DNA of 64,000 nt from JAJXXT01 sp963764465 (lineage in GTDB: Bacteria; Pseudomonadota; Alphaproteobacteria; Acetobacterales; Acetobacteraceae). Location of the stretch: NCBI GenBank assembly GCA_963764465.1, contig CAVXSO010000007.1, forward strand, positions 620,001 through 684,000, written 5' to 3'. Every line of letters starts with the position of its first letter. The first letter of the stretch is position 1. This document shows, in pieces, positions 6,950 to 15,556 of this stretch. The position numbers and the translations under genes are program-made. The notes beneath the pieces are model-generated. The model saw nothing but the letters and a program-made list of their open reading frames with translations, searched no databases and had not been told where the DNA came from.

Positions 6950-7647
6950 TCGCGCAACCGGTCGCGGATGGCGCCGGCCAGGCTGCCGGCGATGGCGCCC
7001 GCCACGATGTACCAGGTGGTGTGCGGAAGCAGCCGCGCCGTCGCCATCGCCACGAACCCGGCGACCGCCCAGGGCAGCACGTCCTGCCGCCCGCGCCACA
7101 GCGAGACCAGCATGCAGATGAAGACGGCGAGGGCGGCGAAAAAGATCGGGTGGTCCGGCGCCGGCCGCAGCCCCGCGCCAAGCACGCGCCCGGCCATGGA
7201 CGCCGCGACCCAGGTCACCAGCATCGGCACGCCGGTGCCCAGCAGCTGCGCCGCGTCCCGTTCGCCCGAGTTCATCGCGCGCACCGCGAGCGCCCAGTTC
7301 TGGTCCGCCATCACGAACAGGCTGGTCCACAGCCGCCAGCCGCGGACCTTGTCGAGCCAGGGCGCGAGCACCGGGCCCATCAGCGCCAGCCGCAGGTTGA
7401 CCACGAGCGCCGCGAAGCCTGCGGCAAGGGCTGAGGCCGGGTGCGTCCAGGTCGCCAGCGCCACCAGCTGCGCCGAACCGGCATAGACCAGGAAGCTCAT
7501 CAGGAACGTTTCGAGATAAGAAAGACCGGCGCCCTGCGAGACGATGCCGCAGACCACCCCGAACGGCGCGGTGCCGATCAGGATCGGCACGGAGAGGCGC
7601 ACGCCCTGGCGGAACCCCGCCCAGGTAAAGGTGACAGGCTGGCTCAC
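6946..7647 (-). CDS. azlC: AzlC-family amino acid exporter
   Basis: A 233-residue AzlC homologue, the large subunit of a branched-chain amino acid exporter. It has the family's N-terminal GFRQGVRLSVPILIGTAPFG and the pattern FLVYAGSAQLVALA, with about six membrane segments. Both ends overlap neighbours by 4 nt (recX upstream, azlD downstream), so recX-azlC-azlD-MFS probably form one transcript. Exported substrates (valine, leucine, isoleucine or analogues) are known for the family but not shown here. Confidence 0.93.
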   Translation of the reverse strand: MSQPVTFTWAGFRQGVRLSVPILIGTAPFGVVCGIVSQGAGLSYLETFLMSFLVYAGSAQLVALATWTHPASALAAGFAALVVNLRLALMGPVLAPWLDKVRGWRLWTSLFVMADQNWALAVRAMNSGERDAAQLLGTGVPMLVTWVAASMAGRVLGAGLRPAPDHPIFFAALAVFICMLVSLWRGRQDVLPWAVAGFVAMATARLLPHTTWYIVAGAIAGSLAGAIRDRLRE

Positions 7648-8213
7648 GCGCGGCGGGCGGCGAGCAGGAGGGTTTCGGCGGTCTCGGGATCGGTCGCGAC
7701 GGCGCGCTCCGCGACCGCGCGGGAGAAGCCCGCGCGGGCGAGCTTGCCCAGTTCCTTCATCCGCTCACCGGCATCGCCGCCGCCATTGGCATGAGGGCCA
7801 AACGGGCCGATGCGGCGGCGGCGGGCAAACGCCAGCGCCGCGGTGTAGTCGCGCTCCTCGCTGTCGGGATCGGCGGATTCCGCGATCTCCGGTGCCACGC
7901 CACGGGCCGCGAGATGGGCCGCGACGGCGCGGCGGGAGGCACCGGCCCGCGCGAGGCGCCGCGCGCGGGATGCGGCGAACTCGACATCGTTCACCGCGCC
8001 GGCCGAGGCAAGCTCGCGCACGATGCCGGGGATCGCCGCACGCGCAGTGCGCGCCGCGGCGGGATCGCCGCCGGCACGCTCCCAGCGCTCCACGCGGCGG
8101 GCGAGCACGCGCGCGAGGCCCATCTCCGTCGCGGCAAAACGCGCGAGATGGTCCAGCGCCGCCTCGCGCAGGGACGCGGCGTTGAGGGGTCTTTCCGCCA
8201 AGCGATCACGCAT
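7644..8213 (-). CDS. recX: RecX family regulatory protein
   Basis: A 189-residue, Arg/Ala-rich, all-helical protein resembling RecX, which binds RecA filaments and restrains recombinase activity. The segment LREAALDHLARFAATEMGLARVLARRVERW near the N-terminus fits the family's first helical repeat. It is not beside recA here but heads the azlCD-MFS run. The ATG at 8213 is preferred over a longer frame to 8255. The sequence is divergent, so the family call is firm but the activity is inferred. Confidence 0.8.
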   Translation of the reverse strand: MRDRLAERPLNAASLREAALDHLARFAATEMGLARVLARRVERWERAGGDPAAARTARAAIPGIVRELASAGAVNDVEFAASRARRLARAGASRRAVAAHLAARGVAPEIAESADPDSEERDYTAALAFARRRRIGPFGPHANGGGDAGERMKELGKLARAGFSRAVAERAVATDPETAETLLLAARRA

Positions 8214-8326
8214 CGGCAAAATGCTGCCACGCCTTGCCCGCGCCGCGAAGACCACGCCGGCGCATCGCGGTTGCGCGATCCGGCGATATAGGAATGGCTT
8301 GAACGACGACGAATGGGAGAGCGTGC

Positions 8327-8710
8327 ATGGCTGAGATCGGGTTCATCGACAAACGCGGAACGGATTCCAGGCGCCCGTTCAGCGGGGCGGTGGTGGCAAA
8401 CGGGTTCGTGTTCGTCTCCGGCCGCTCGGCGCCGCACGACCCCGCGCGCGGCATCCACCGCGGTGCCACGCCGCAGGAGGAAGTGCGCGGCGCGCTGGCG
8501 CTCGTGGATTGCGTGCTCCGCGAAGCGGGCTCGGACCTCTCGCGCGTGGTGCAGATGACGATGCTGATCCGCGACCCCGCGGACTACGACGCCTGCAACG
8601 AGGAATACGTGAAGCATTTCCCCGGCGGCCTGCCCGCGCGCCACACCGCACGCTTCGGCGTACCGACGGAGGCCCGCGTGGCCTTCGCCTGCGTGGCGCT
8701 GGCGGGCTAA
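8327..8710 (+). CDS. RidA/YjgF-family protein
   Basis: A 127-residue Rid-superfamily protein; RidA proper hydrolyses reactive enamine/imine intermediates. Visible features are the N-terminal FSGAVVANGFVFVSG strand pair, the helix with EEVRGALALVDCVLREAG and LPARHTARFGVP near the end, where the Arg corresponds to the carboxylate-binding Arg of the family. The usual Glu in the last strand (VEIE) is replaced here (VAFACVA), so deaminase activity is uncertain. The ATG at 8327 has GAGAG upstream. It is divergent from recX. Confidence 0.85.
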   Translation: MAEIGFIDKRGTDSRRPFSGAVVANGFVFVSGRSAPHDPARGIHRGATPQEEVRGALALVDCVLREAGSDLSRVVQMTMLIRDPADYDACNEEYVKHFPGGLPARHTARFGVPTEARVAFACVALAG

Positions 8711-8961
8711 GCGCACGCACACTGCCTTGACGCACACCGCCGCCAGCGGTTCGGAAAGCGGAACGGCTGGATTGCTGCCGGGGCTCGGTCCTCCGCCGGG
8801 CGCGACGACCAGCGATCAAGCGGCCGCCGCGCCGCCTGCGCAGGGCGGAAATGCGCACCGAATTCCGGGAAAGGTTTGACGGGGCGAGGATTTCCCCCGC
8901 ATGCTGGTTTTTTGGCCTTCCGTGGGGGAGGGCCTCGGGCAAGGGAACAGGAACCCGCACG

Positions 8962-10158
8962 ATGATCGCCGCCTTGATGCCGAACTACAACCGCGCCGAC
9001 CTCGCTTTTGAGCGGGGCGAGGGCGCCTGGCTGTGGACGGCGGACGGACGACGATTCCTCGATTTCGGGGCGGGGATCGCCACCTCCTCCCTCGGCCACG
9101 GGCACCCTGGCCTGACCCGCGCCATCGCGGAACAGGCGGCGCGCGTCATGCACGTCTCCAACCTCTACCGCGTGCCGCAGGCGGAAAAACTCGCCCAGCG
9201 CCTGGTGGACGCGACCTTCGCGGACAGCGTCTTCTTCTGCAACTCGGGGGCCGAGGCCAACGAGGGCATGGTGAAGATGATGCGCAAGGCCATGTCCGAG
9301 ACCGGGCATCCGGAACGCTACCGGTTCATCTGCTTCGAGGGCGCGTTCCACGGCCGCACGCTCGCCATGCTGGCGGCGACGGGGAACGAGAAATACCTCA
9401 AGGGCTTCGGGCCCGAGGTCGCGGGCTTCGACCACGTGCCGTTCAACAACCTCAATGCCGTGCGCGCGGCGATCACGAAGGAAACCGCCGGCATCATCGT
9501 CGAGCCGGTCCAGGGCGAAGGCGGGATCCGGCCGGCGCATCTGCAGTTCCTGCGCGACCTGCGCGCCACCTGCGACGAGTATGGGCTGCTGCTGGGGCTC
9601 GATGAGATCCAATGCGGCGTGGGGCGCACCGGCAAACTCTTCGCGCATCAATGGGCTGGGATCTCCCCGGACGTGATGAGTGTCGCGAAGGGCATCGGCG
9701 GCGGCTTCCCGCTCGGCGCGGTGCTGGCGACCGAGGCCGTCGCCAAGCACATGGTTCCAGGCACGCACGGCACGACATTCGGCGGCAACCCGCTCGCCTG
9801 CGCGGCGGGTAACGCGGTGCTGGACGTGGTCCTGGCCCCGGGCTTCCTCGACGAGGTGGCGCGCAAGGGGCAGCGCCTGTGGGACGAACTCTCCGCGGTG
9901 GCGAAGGAATACCCCGCTGTGTTCGAGGAGCTGCGCGGCGCCGGGCTGATGCTCGGGCTCAAATGCGCGGTGCCAGCGGGCGAGGTGAACAATGCGCTGA
10001 TGGCCGAGGGGATGCTGGCGGTGACGGCGGGCGAGAACGTGGTGCGCCTGGTGCCGCCGCTCGTGATCACCAGCGAGGACATCACGCAGGCGGTGGAGAT
10101 GGTGCGCCGCGCCGCGCGCCGCTGCCTGCCGAGCGCCGCCAAGGCCGCCGCGAAGTGA
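8962..10158 (+). CDS. argD: Acetylornithine/succinyldiaminopimelate aminotransferase
   Basis: A 398-residue class III PLP-dependent aminotransferase for arginine (and possibly lysine) biosynthesis. Visible are the N-terminal FLDFGAGIATSSLGHGHP, the PLP-phosphate region FFCNSGAEANEGMVK, the cofactor Asp in GLDEIQCGVGRTGK and the Schiff-base Lys243 in SVAKGIGGG. The ATG at 8962 follows AAGGGAACAGG; the frame extends upstream without similarity. argF follows with a GTGA overlap, so the two are one operon. Confidence 0.96.
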   Translation: MIAALMPNYNRADLAFERGEGAWLWTADGRRFLDFGAGIATSSLGHGHPGLTRAIAEQAARVMHVSNLYRVPQAEKLAQRLVDATFADSVFFCNSGAEANEGMVKMMRKAMSETGHPERYRFICFEGAFHGRTLAMLAATGNEKYLKGFGPEVAGFDHVPFNNLNAVRAAITKETAGIIVEPVQGEGGIRPAHLQFLRDLRATCDEYGLLLGLDEIQCGVGRTGKLFAHQWAGISPDVMSVAKGIGGGFPLGAVLATEAVAKHMVPGTHGTTFGGNPLACAAGNAVLDVVLAPGFLDEVARKGQRLWDELSAVAKEYPAVFEELRGAGLMLGLKCAVPAGEVNNALMAEGMLAVTAGENVVRLVPPLVITSEDITQAVEMVRRAARRCLPSAAKAAAK

Positions 10159-11129
10159 GCGGCGCCGCACGCCGGACCGCGCCAGAGGATGGAGCGGCAG
10201 AGGATGGGGAGGTGGTGCCACCGCGCCACTTTCTCGACCTGCGCGACTTCGACACGGCAACACTCCGCCAGATGCTGGAGGCGGCGAGCGGGTTCAAGCG
10301 CGCGCACGGCGTCTCCTCCCGCCCGCTCGCGGGCAAGACGCTGGCACTGATCTTCGAGAAACCGTCCACCCGCACGCGCGTTTCCTTCGAGGTGGCGATG
10401 CGCGAGCTCGGCGGCGATGTGATCATGCTCTCGGGCAAGGAAACGCAGCTCGGCCGCGGCGAGACGGTGGCGGACACCGCGCGGGTTCTGTCCCGCTACG
10501 TGGACGCGATCATGCTGCGCACCGACGCGCCGGAGAAGCTGCAGGAGATGGCAGCCTATGCCACCGTGCCGGTGATCAACGGGCTGACCGCCGCCTCCCA
10601 CCCATGCCAGCTCATGGCCGATGTCATGACGTTCGAGGAACATCGCGGCCCGATCGCGGGCCAGGTGGTGGCATGGTGCGGCGACGGCAACAATGTCGCC
10701 AGGAGCTGGATCGAGGCGGCGGCGCGGTTCGGCTTCACGCTGCGGCTGGCAACCCCCCCTGAGCTGGCGCCGCCCGCCGAGGTGATGGCGTGGGCCCGCG
10801 CGCAGGGTGCGAAGGTGGAATGGACCGCGGACCCGGAAAAGGCCGTCGCCGGCGCGCGCTGCGTGGTGACGGACACCTGGGTTTCCATGTCCGACGATCC
10901 CGCCGAAAGCCGCCACAACATGCTTGCCCCCTACCAGGTGAACGCGGCGCTCATGGCGAAGGCGGCGAAGGACGCCATCTTCATGCACTGCCTGCCGGCG
11001 CACCGCGGCGAGGAAGTCACCGCCGAGGTGATCGACGGCCCGCAATCCGTGGTGTTCGACGAGGCGGAAAACCGGCTGCACGCACAGAAGGGCGTGCTGG
11101 CCTGGGCGCTCGGCGCGCTGCGAAGCTGA
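10155..11129 (+). CDS. argF: Ornithine carbamoyltransferase
   Basis: A 324-residue ornithine carbamoyltransferase that makes citrulline from ornithine and carbamoyl phosphate. Signature motifs are present: carbamoyl-phosphate binding EKPSTRTRVSFE, SHPCQ, and the ornithine-loop FMHCLPAHRGEE. The GTG at 10155 overlaps the argD stop (GTGA). Alternative GTG codons at 10212 and 10215 lie much closer to the family's usual start (PRHFLDL) and could be used instead; the first 19 residues are not conserved. Downstream lies a palindromic repeat block. Confidence 0.95.
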   Translation: MSGAARRTAPEDGAAEDGEVVPPRHFLDLRDFDTATLRQMLEAASGFKRAHGVSSRPLAGKTLALIFEKPSTRTRVSFEVAMRELGGDVIMLSGKETQLGRGETVADTARVLSRYVDAIMLRTDAPEKLQEMAAYATVPVINGLTAASHPCQLMADVMTFEEHRGPIAGQVVAWCGDGNNVARSWIEAAARFGFTLRLATPPELAPPAEVMAWARAQGAKVEWTADPEKAVAGARCVVTDTWVSMSDDPAESRHNMLAPYQVNAALMAKAAKDAIFMHCLPAHRGEEVTAEVIDGPQSVVFDEAENRLHAQKGVLAWALGALRS

Positions 11130-11132
11130 CAC

Positions 11133-11235
11133 CCAGGGGCTTTGCCCCTGGACTCCACTGGGGCCATTGGCCCCAGGCCCCGTTTTCCGGATCCAAGGGC
11201 CTGAGGCCCTTGGTGGGTCCAGGGCAAAGCCCTGG
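11133..11235. repeat. Palindromic intergenic repeat block, four hairpin modules
   Basis: Four perfect short hairpins with 3-nt loops follow each other between argF and the SDR gene: arms CCAGGGGC/GCCCCTGG (11133-11151), TGGGGCC/GGCCCCA (11159-11175), CCAAGGGCC/GGCCCTTGG (11193-11213) and CCAGGGC/GCCCTGG (11219-11235). Positions 11188-11235 are identical over 48 bp to 56951-56998. Related modules occur at 22112, 26830, 40270 and 15504. Confidence 0.85.
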
Positions 11236-11250
11236 TCTTGGGAGGATTTC

Positions 11251-11994
11251 ATGCGAAAAGTCCTGATCACCGCTGGCGCTTCCGGTATCGGGGCCTGCGT
11301 CGCGCGGGCGTTTCTCGATGCGGGCGACCGGGTCGCCGTCTGCGACATCGCGGACATCGACATCCCAGGCGTGGCGGCGCTGCGCTGCGACATGGGCGTG
11401 CGCGCGGAGATCGAGCGCATGGTGCCGGAGGCGGTCGCCGCCCTCGGCGGCCTCGACGTGCTGGTGAACAACGCCGGCATCGCCGGGCCCACGGCGCCGG
11501 TGCAGGACGTGGATCCGGCGGCGTGGGACCGGGTGGTGGCGGTCAACATCACCGCGATGTTCGACACCACGCGGCTTGCGATCCCGTACCTGAAACGTTC
11601 TGATTTCGGAACCATTGTGAACATGTCCTCCGCCGCCGGGCGGTTCGGCTATCCCAACCGCTCGCCCTACGCCGCGACGAAATGGGCGGTGGTTGGGTTC
11701 ACCAAGACGCTCGCCATCGAACTCGGGCGCGACGGCATCACCGCGAACGCGATCCTGCCCGGCTCCGTCGACGGTGAGCGCATCCGCCGCGTGATGGCTG
11801 GCCGCGCGGAAGCCGCCGGAATCTCGCTCGACGAGGCGATCGAGCAGGGATTTGCCACGCAAAGCCTCAAGAAATTCATCCCGCCCGAGAACGTGGCAGC
11901 GCTGATCCTGTTCCTCGCATCACAGCACGGGCGGATGATCTCGGGCCAGGCGCTGGCCATCGACGGGGACATGCAGCGCGCCGGTCAGGGCTAG
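11251..11994 (+). CDS. SDR family oxidoreductase
   Basis: A 247-residue classical short-chain dehydrogenase/reductase. The cofactor motif ITAGASGIGACVA, NNAG, the catalytic Ser in MSSAAG, and Tyr140 and Lys144 in YAATK are all present. The C-terminus IDGDMQ is typical of the family. The cofactor (NAD or NADP) and substrate are unknown. GGAGG lies 5 nt before the ATG at 11251; the longer frame upstream translates the palindromic repeat block and is not coding. Confidence 0.93.
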   Translation: MRKVLITAGASGIGACVARAFLDAGDRVAVCDIADIDIPGVAALRCDMGVRAEIERMVPEAVAALGGLDVLVNNAGIAGPTAPVQDVDPAAWDRVVAVNITAMFDTTRLAIPYLKRSDFGTIVNMSSAAGRFGYPNRSPYAATKWAVVGFTKTLAIELGRDGITANAILPGSVDGERIRRVMAGRAEAAGISLDEAIEQGFATQSLKKFIPPENVAALILFLASQHGRMISGQALAIDGDMQRAGQG

Positions 11995-12012
11995 GGCAGG
12001 ATCCGGCCGGGC

Positions 12013-13149
12013 TCAGCGGATCATCAGCCAGGCGGGTATGGCCAGGACCGAGAGCGCCGCGGCGGCAAGGAACGCACCTTGCGGGCCGCCGGCGAGGTCC
12101 GCCGCGTGGCCGCAGAGCGCGGGGAAGACGAAGCCGCCGGCGTAATAGACGGTGTAGAAGATCGCCATCCCGACGCCCCGATTCTCCGGCCGGGTCGCGA
12201 GCGTGCCGGTGGCGACGATGAGCCCGCCATGCATCGCGCCGAGCGTACCGAAGAGCAGCGCGGTCGCGGGCAGCGGGCCGCCGGCGACGGCCCAGAGAAT
12301 GGCGGCAAGCGTGCACAGCGTGCCCGCCAGAAACACGGGCGTGTTGCCGAAGCGATGCGCGATCGCCGCGCCCGTCAGCACGAAGGCGAGGTTGGGCCAG
12401 GTGGCGAAGGGCACGACGGAGGCGGCAATGGCGCCCGCGAGGTGGCGCGCCGCCATCAGCGAGGGCATGAAGGCGAGGTAGTTGGCGAAGGCCGCGTTGT
12501 AGAAGACCCAGACCAGGCCAGCGAGAATGACAAGGCGCACCTCCCGCCGGCTGGGCCAGGCGAGCAGGCGCGCGCCGGCCGAAGGAACCGGCGAGATGTC
12601 GCGCCAGGTGGCGAGCAGCAGGCCCACGGGAACCGCCGCCAGCACGGCCCCGGCCACGAAGGCAGAGCGCCAGCCGAGGGAGGCGGCAAGCGGGCCGAGA
12701 ACCAGGGGTGCGAGCCCGATGCCGATGGGAAACGCGCCGGTCTGAAGCGAGGTCGCGAGCGAGAAGGCACGGCCGGAATAGCGCTCCGACAGCACCTTGC
12801 CCTGGAAGACGAGGATCGCCACCACGCCGCTGCCACACAGCAGCCGCCCGGCACCGAACAGCACCACGCCAGGCGCCACGGCGCTCAGCGCGCTGCCCAG
12901 CGTCATCAGCGTCATGCCCGCGGCGAGCGCGTTGCGGTCGCCGAAGCGCCTTCCCGCGAACGCCACGGGAATGGCGAGCGCCACGCCCGGCAGCATGTAG
13001 AGCCCGACCAGCGCGCCAAACCCCGCGAAATCCAGCGCGAAGGCCTGGCGCAGCGCCGGGCCGAGTGTCGCCACGGTCTGCACCTGCATGCCGAAGGTCA
13101 TGCGCGCGAGGACGATGGCCAAAAGCGTTCCGAGATGCCCGCGCTTCAC
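12013..13149 (-). CDS. MFS transporter
   Basis: A 378-residue major facilitator with about twelve membrane segments; the cytoplasmic loop AGRRFGDRNAL between helices 2 and 3 fits the MFS signature. The substrate is unknown. The GTG at 13149 overlaps the stop of the upstream GNAT gene (GTGA), so they are co-translated. The longer open frame reaching 13413 is a shadow of the GNAT gene. Confidence 0.85.
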   Translation of the reverse strand: MKRGHLGTLLAIVLARMTFGMQVQTVATLGPALRQAFALDFAGFGALVGLYMLPGVALAIPVAFAGRRFGDRNALAAGMTLMTLGSALSAVAPGVVLFGAGRLLCGSGVVAILVFQGKVLSERYSGRAFSLATSLQTGAFPIGIGLAPLVLGPLAASLGWRSAFVAGAVLAAVPVGLLLATWRDISPVPSAGARLLAWPSRREVRLVILAGLVWVFYNAAFANYLAFMPSLMAARHLAGAIAASVVPFATWPNLAFVLTGAAIAHRFGNTPVFLAGTLCTLAAILWAVAGGPLPATALLFGTLGAMHGGLIVATGTLATRPENRGVGMAIFYTVYYAGGFVFPALCGHAADLAGGPQGAFLAAAALSVLAIPAWLMIR

Positions 13150-13622
13150 GGCACCTCCCTCACCATGTCCACGAAGGTCGGTTGCCCGTAGCCGGGATGG
13201 GCATGTCGCGCGCCCTCTCTGAACCCCGCGGCGGCGAAGAAGGCGCGATTGGCGGTGAGCGCGAGCCGCGTCGAGAGCCAGAGCCTTGGCAGCCCGCGGC
13301 GGTGCGCCTCGGCCTCCGCCGCCTCGAGAAGCCTTCGCCCGAGCCCCTGGCGCCGATGGCGCGGACGCACGCTGACACGGCTGAGGTAGAGCCCGCCCTC
13401 CTTCTCCTGCCACAGCAGGCAGGCAGCCATGCCGGTGCCGGAGAACGCCGCGACACCGCCGCCGCCCGCCGCGAGGACGGCGCGCACGTCCGCGGCCCTC
13501 TCGCGCAGCGCGGAGGCCGGCGGGTCGAGCGGCGGGTTGGCGGCAAACGCGGCGCGGACGGTGCGGGCGACGCGGGCGGCATCCCCCACTCCCAGGGGGC
13601 GCAGCGGAATCCGGGGTGTCAT
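13146..13622 (-). CDS. GNAT family N-acetyltransferase
   Basis: A 158-residue GNAT acyltransferase. The acetyl-CoA binding motif A is seen in SRVSVRPRHRRQGLGRR (Arg-x-x-Gly-x-Gly/Ala type), followed by the motif B helix with TANRAFFAAAGF. The acceptor is unknown. It is translationally coupled to the MFS gene behind it and divergent from hslO, with 66 nt between the starts that must hold both promoters. Confidence 0.9.
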   Translation of the reverse strand: MTPRIPLRPLGVGDAARVARTVRAAFAANPPLDPPASALRERAADVRAVLAAGGGGVAAFSGTGMAACLLWQEKEGGLYLSRVSVRPRHRRQGLGRRLLEAAEAEAHRRGLPRLWLSTRLALTANRAFFAAAGFREGARHAHPGYGQPTFVDMVREVP

Positions 13623-13688
13623 GCGGCGGGACGTTTCATTGCCGGCGACGGTAGCGGGCGGGCGGCGCAGCGCCTATTCTGTGTGCGC

Positions 13689-14618
13689 ATGGCCGACACG
13701 CCCGCTTTTCTCGACGCCGACCGGCCGAATGTGCCGGACATCGTGGTGCCGCGCGGCATCCTGCCGTTCCACCAACCCGGGCGACCGGTGCGGGGGCGGC
13801 TGGTGCGCCTCGGCCCGCTGGCCGACACGCTGCTCTCGCGCCACGACAACCCGGAGGTGGTCACCCGCCTGCAGGGGAAGGCGCTGGCGCTCGCCGCGGG
13901 GTTGGCCGGCGCGCTGAAATTCCGCGGCTCCTTCTCGCTGCAGGCCAAGGGCGAGGGGCCGGTCGCGCTGCTGCTCGCGGACTGCACGGAGGCGGGGGCG
14001 CTGCGCGGCTACGCGCGCATCTCGGACGAGGCGCTGGCCGCCGGGGAACTGCGCGACGATATGACGGACGCGGAGCTGCTCGGCGAGGGCTACCTCGCCT
14101 TCACCGTGGACCAGGGGCCGGACGGGGATCGCCACCAGGGCATCGTCGCCATCGGCGGCGAGACGCTGGCGGCGATGGCGCTCGGCTATTTCCGCGAGAG
14201 CGAGCAGATGGGCGCCTGGATCCGCCTCGCTGCGGCGCGGACGGCGCAGGGCTGGCGGGCGGCGGCGCTAATCCTCGAGCGGATCGCCGCCGGCGACAAG
14301 GATGCGTGGGAGACCGCGACCGTGCTCGCCGACACGCTGACCGAGGACGAACTGCTCGACGACGCACTGGCCCCGGAGACGCTGCTGTGGCGGCTGTTCG
14401 GCAACGAGGGCGTGGCGGCCGACCGCGCGCGCGCCCTCGCCTATGGCTGCCGGTGCTCGCGCCAGCGGCTGTCGACCATCCTCGCAGGGTTCGATACCGA
14501 CGATCTCGACCACATGACAGTGGACGGCGAGATCGTCATGACTTGCGAGTTCTGCAATTTTTCGTTTCGGTTTCCGCGCGACGAGGTGCGCGGCAGGGAA
14601 GAGTCGGAAAGAGGATGA
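13689..14618 (+). CDS. hslO: Hsp33 redox-regulated chaperone
   Basis: A 309-residue Hsp33, a cytoplasmic holdase chaperone switched on by oxidation of a zinc-bound cysteine cluster. The four zinc cysteines are visible: C254 and C256 in GCRCSRQR and C286 and C289 in MTCEFCNF, giving the C-x-C plus C-x-x-C pattern. The N-terminal domain includes LALAAGLAGALKFRGSFSLQ. The ATG at 13689 fits the family start. Its stop overlaps the next ATG (ATGA). Confidence 0.95.
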   Translation: MADTPAFLDADRPNVPDIVVPRGILPFHQPGRPVRGRLVRLGPLADTLLSRHDNPEVVTRLQGKALALAAGLAGALKFRGSFSLQAKGEGPVALLLADCTEAGALRGYARISDEALAAGELRDDMTDAELLGEGYLAFTVDQGPDGDRHQGIVAIGGETLAAMALGYFRESEQMGAWIRLAAARTAQGWRAAALILERIAAGDKDAWETATVLADTLTEDELLDDALAPETLLWRLFGNEGVAADRARALAYGCRCSRQRLSTILAGFDTDDLDHMTVDGEIVMTCEFCNFSFRFPRDEVRGREESERG

Positions 14619-15487
14619 TGCGCGTTCGTTTCGCCGTCGTAATGACACTACTGCTGGGGCTTGCGGGATGCGGGGGTGGCGCGCCGCCGCCAGCGCCCTA
14701 CCCGCCCTTTTCCTTCTCCTACCTCACGAAGCTGCGGCTCGACGTCGCCAAGCTCGCGATCGACAATTCCTGGGTGCCGTCGGGCGAGGCGCTGCACGTG
14801 GAGTACCTGGCCCCCGAGCAACCGGTGGACGCGCTGCGCCAGATGGCGCTGGACCGGCTGGAAATGGACGGCTCCTCCGGCACGGCGGAGTTCGGCATCG
14901 ACGATGCCTCCATCATCCAGGTGCACGATCATTACGACGCACATTTCGCGGTGCACCTGAAGCTGCTCGACAACAACGGCAAGTCGATCGGCACGATCAA
15001 GGCCGCGGTGAAGGACAGCCGCACGTTCATGGACGACAGCCCGGAGGCGCAGAAGCGCGACCTCTACGAGCTGGTCAAGAAGACGATGGACGACATGAAC
15101 GTCGAGTTCGAGTACGAGATGCGCAGGCACCTCGGAAAGCACCTGCTCGCGACCAAACCGCTCGCGCCGCTGCCGCCATCGGTGCAGACGCAGGACCTCG
15201 GCAAGCCCGGCAGCACGCCCGCCGGCGCACCGGCGGCGCCGGACGCCGGCACCGCGCCCGACAGCACGGCGGCACCGGACAACAGCGCCGCGCCGACACC
15301 GCTCACGCCGTCCGACAGCACCACCGCGCCGGTGCCGGACGCCTCCGTGCCGGCGGGCCAGACGGTGGTGCACAAGACCATGGCGCCCACGCTCACGCCG
15401 ATGGGACCGGCCCAGGCGCCGCTGCCGAGCGTCCCCTCGGGCCCGCTGAAGATCCAGACCGCGCCGGTGAAACCGGCGTCGAACTGA
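14615..15487 (+). CDS. Putative lipoprotein with Pro/Ala-rich tail
   Basis: A 290-residue protein I do not recognise. It has a signal peptide and lipobox (LLLGLAGC, Cys about residue 20), a folded-looking middle part of about 150 residues, and a long Pro/Ala/Thr/Ser-rich low-complexity C-terminus from about residue 190. It starts at the first of two adjacent ATG codons, overlapping the hslO stop by 4 nt. The Pro-rich tail suggests a surface- or wall-spanning linker. The function is unknown. Confidence 0.8.
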   Translation: MMRVRFAVVMTLLLGLAGCGGGAPPPAPYPPFSFSYLTKLRLDVAKLAIDNSWVPSGEALHVEYLAPEQPVDALRQMALDRLEMDGSSGTAEFGIDDASIIQVHDHYDAHFAVHLKLLDNNGKSIGTIKAAVKDSRTFMDDSPEAQKRDLYELVKKTMDDMNVEFEYEMRRHLGKHLLATKPLAPLPPSVQTQDLGKPGSTPAGAPAAPDAGTAPDSTAAPDNSAAPTPLTPSDSTTAPVPDASVPAGQTVVHKTMAPTLTPMGPAQAPLPSVPSGPLKIQTAPVKPASN

Positions 15488-15489
15488 GC

Positions 15490-15522
15490 AAAAAAAGAAA
15501 GGCCTGGGGCCATCGGCCCCAG
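15490..15522 (-). terminator. Intrinsic terminator of the bactofilin gene
   Basis: Read on the minus strand, the hairpin with arms CTGGGGCC and GGCCCCAG (15504-15522, 3-nt loop) is followed after GCC by TTTCTTTTTTT (plus-strand A-run at 15490-15500). It lies 35-67 nt downstream of the bactofilin stop and is shared with the convergent lipoprotein gene. The stem is also a member of the dispersed GGGCC hairpin family. Confidence 0.75.
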
Positions 15523-15556
15523 ACCCCATTTACTCTTAGGGCTTCGCCCGGTTGGG

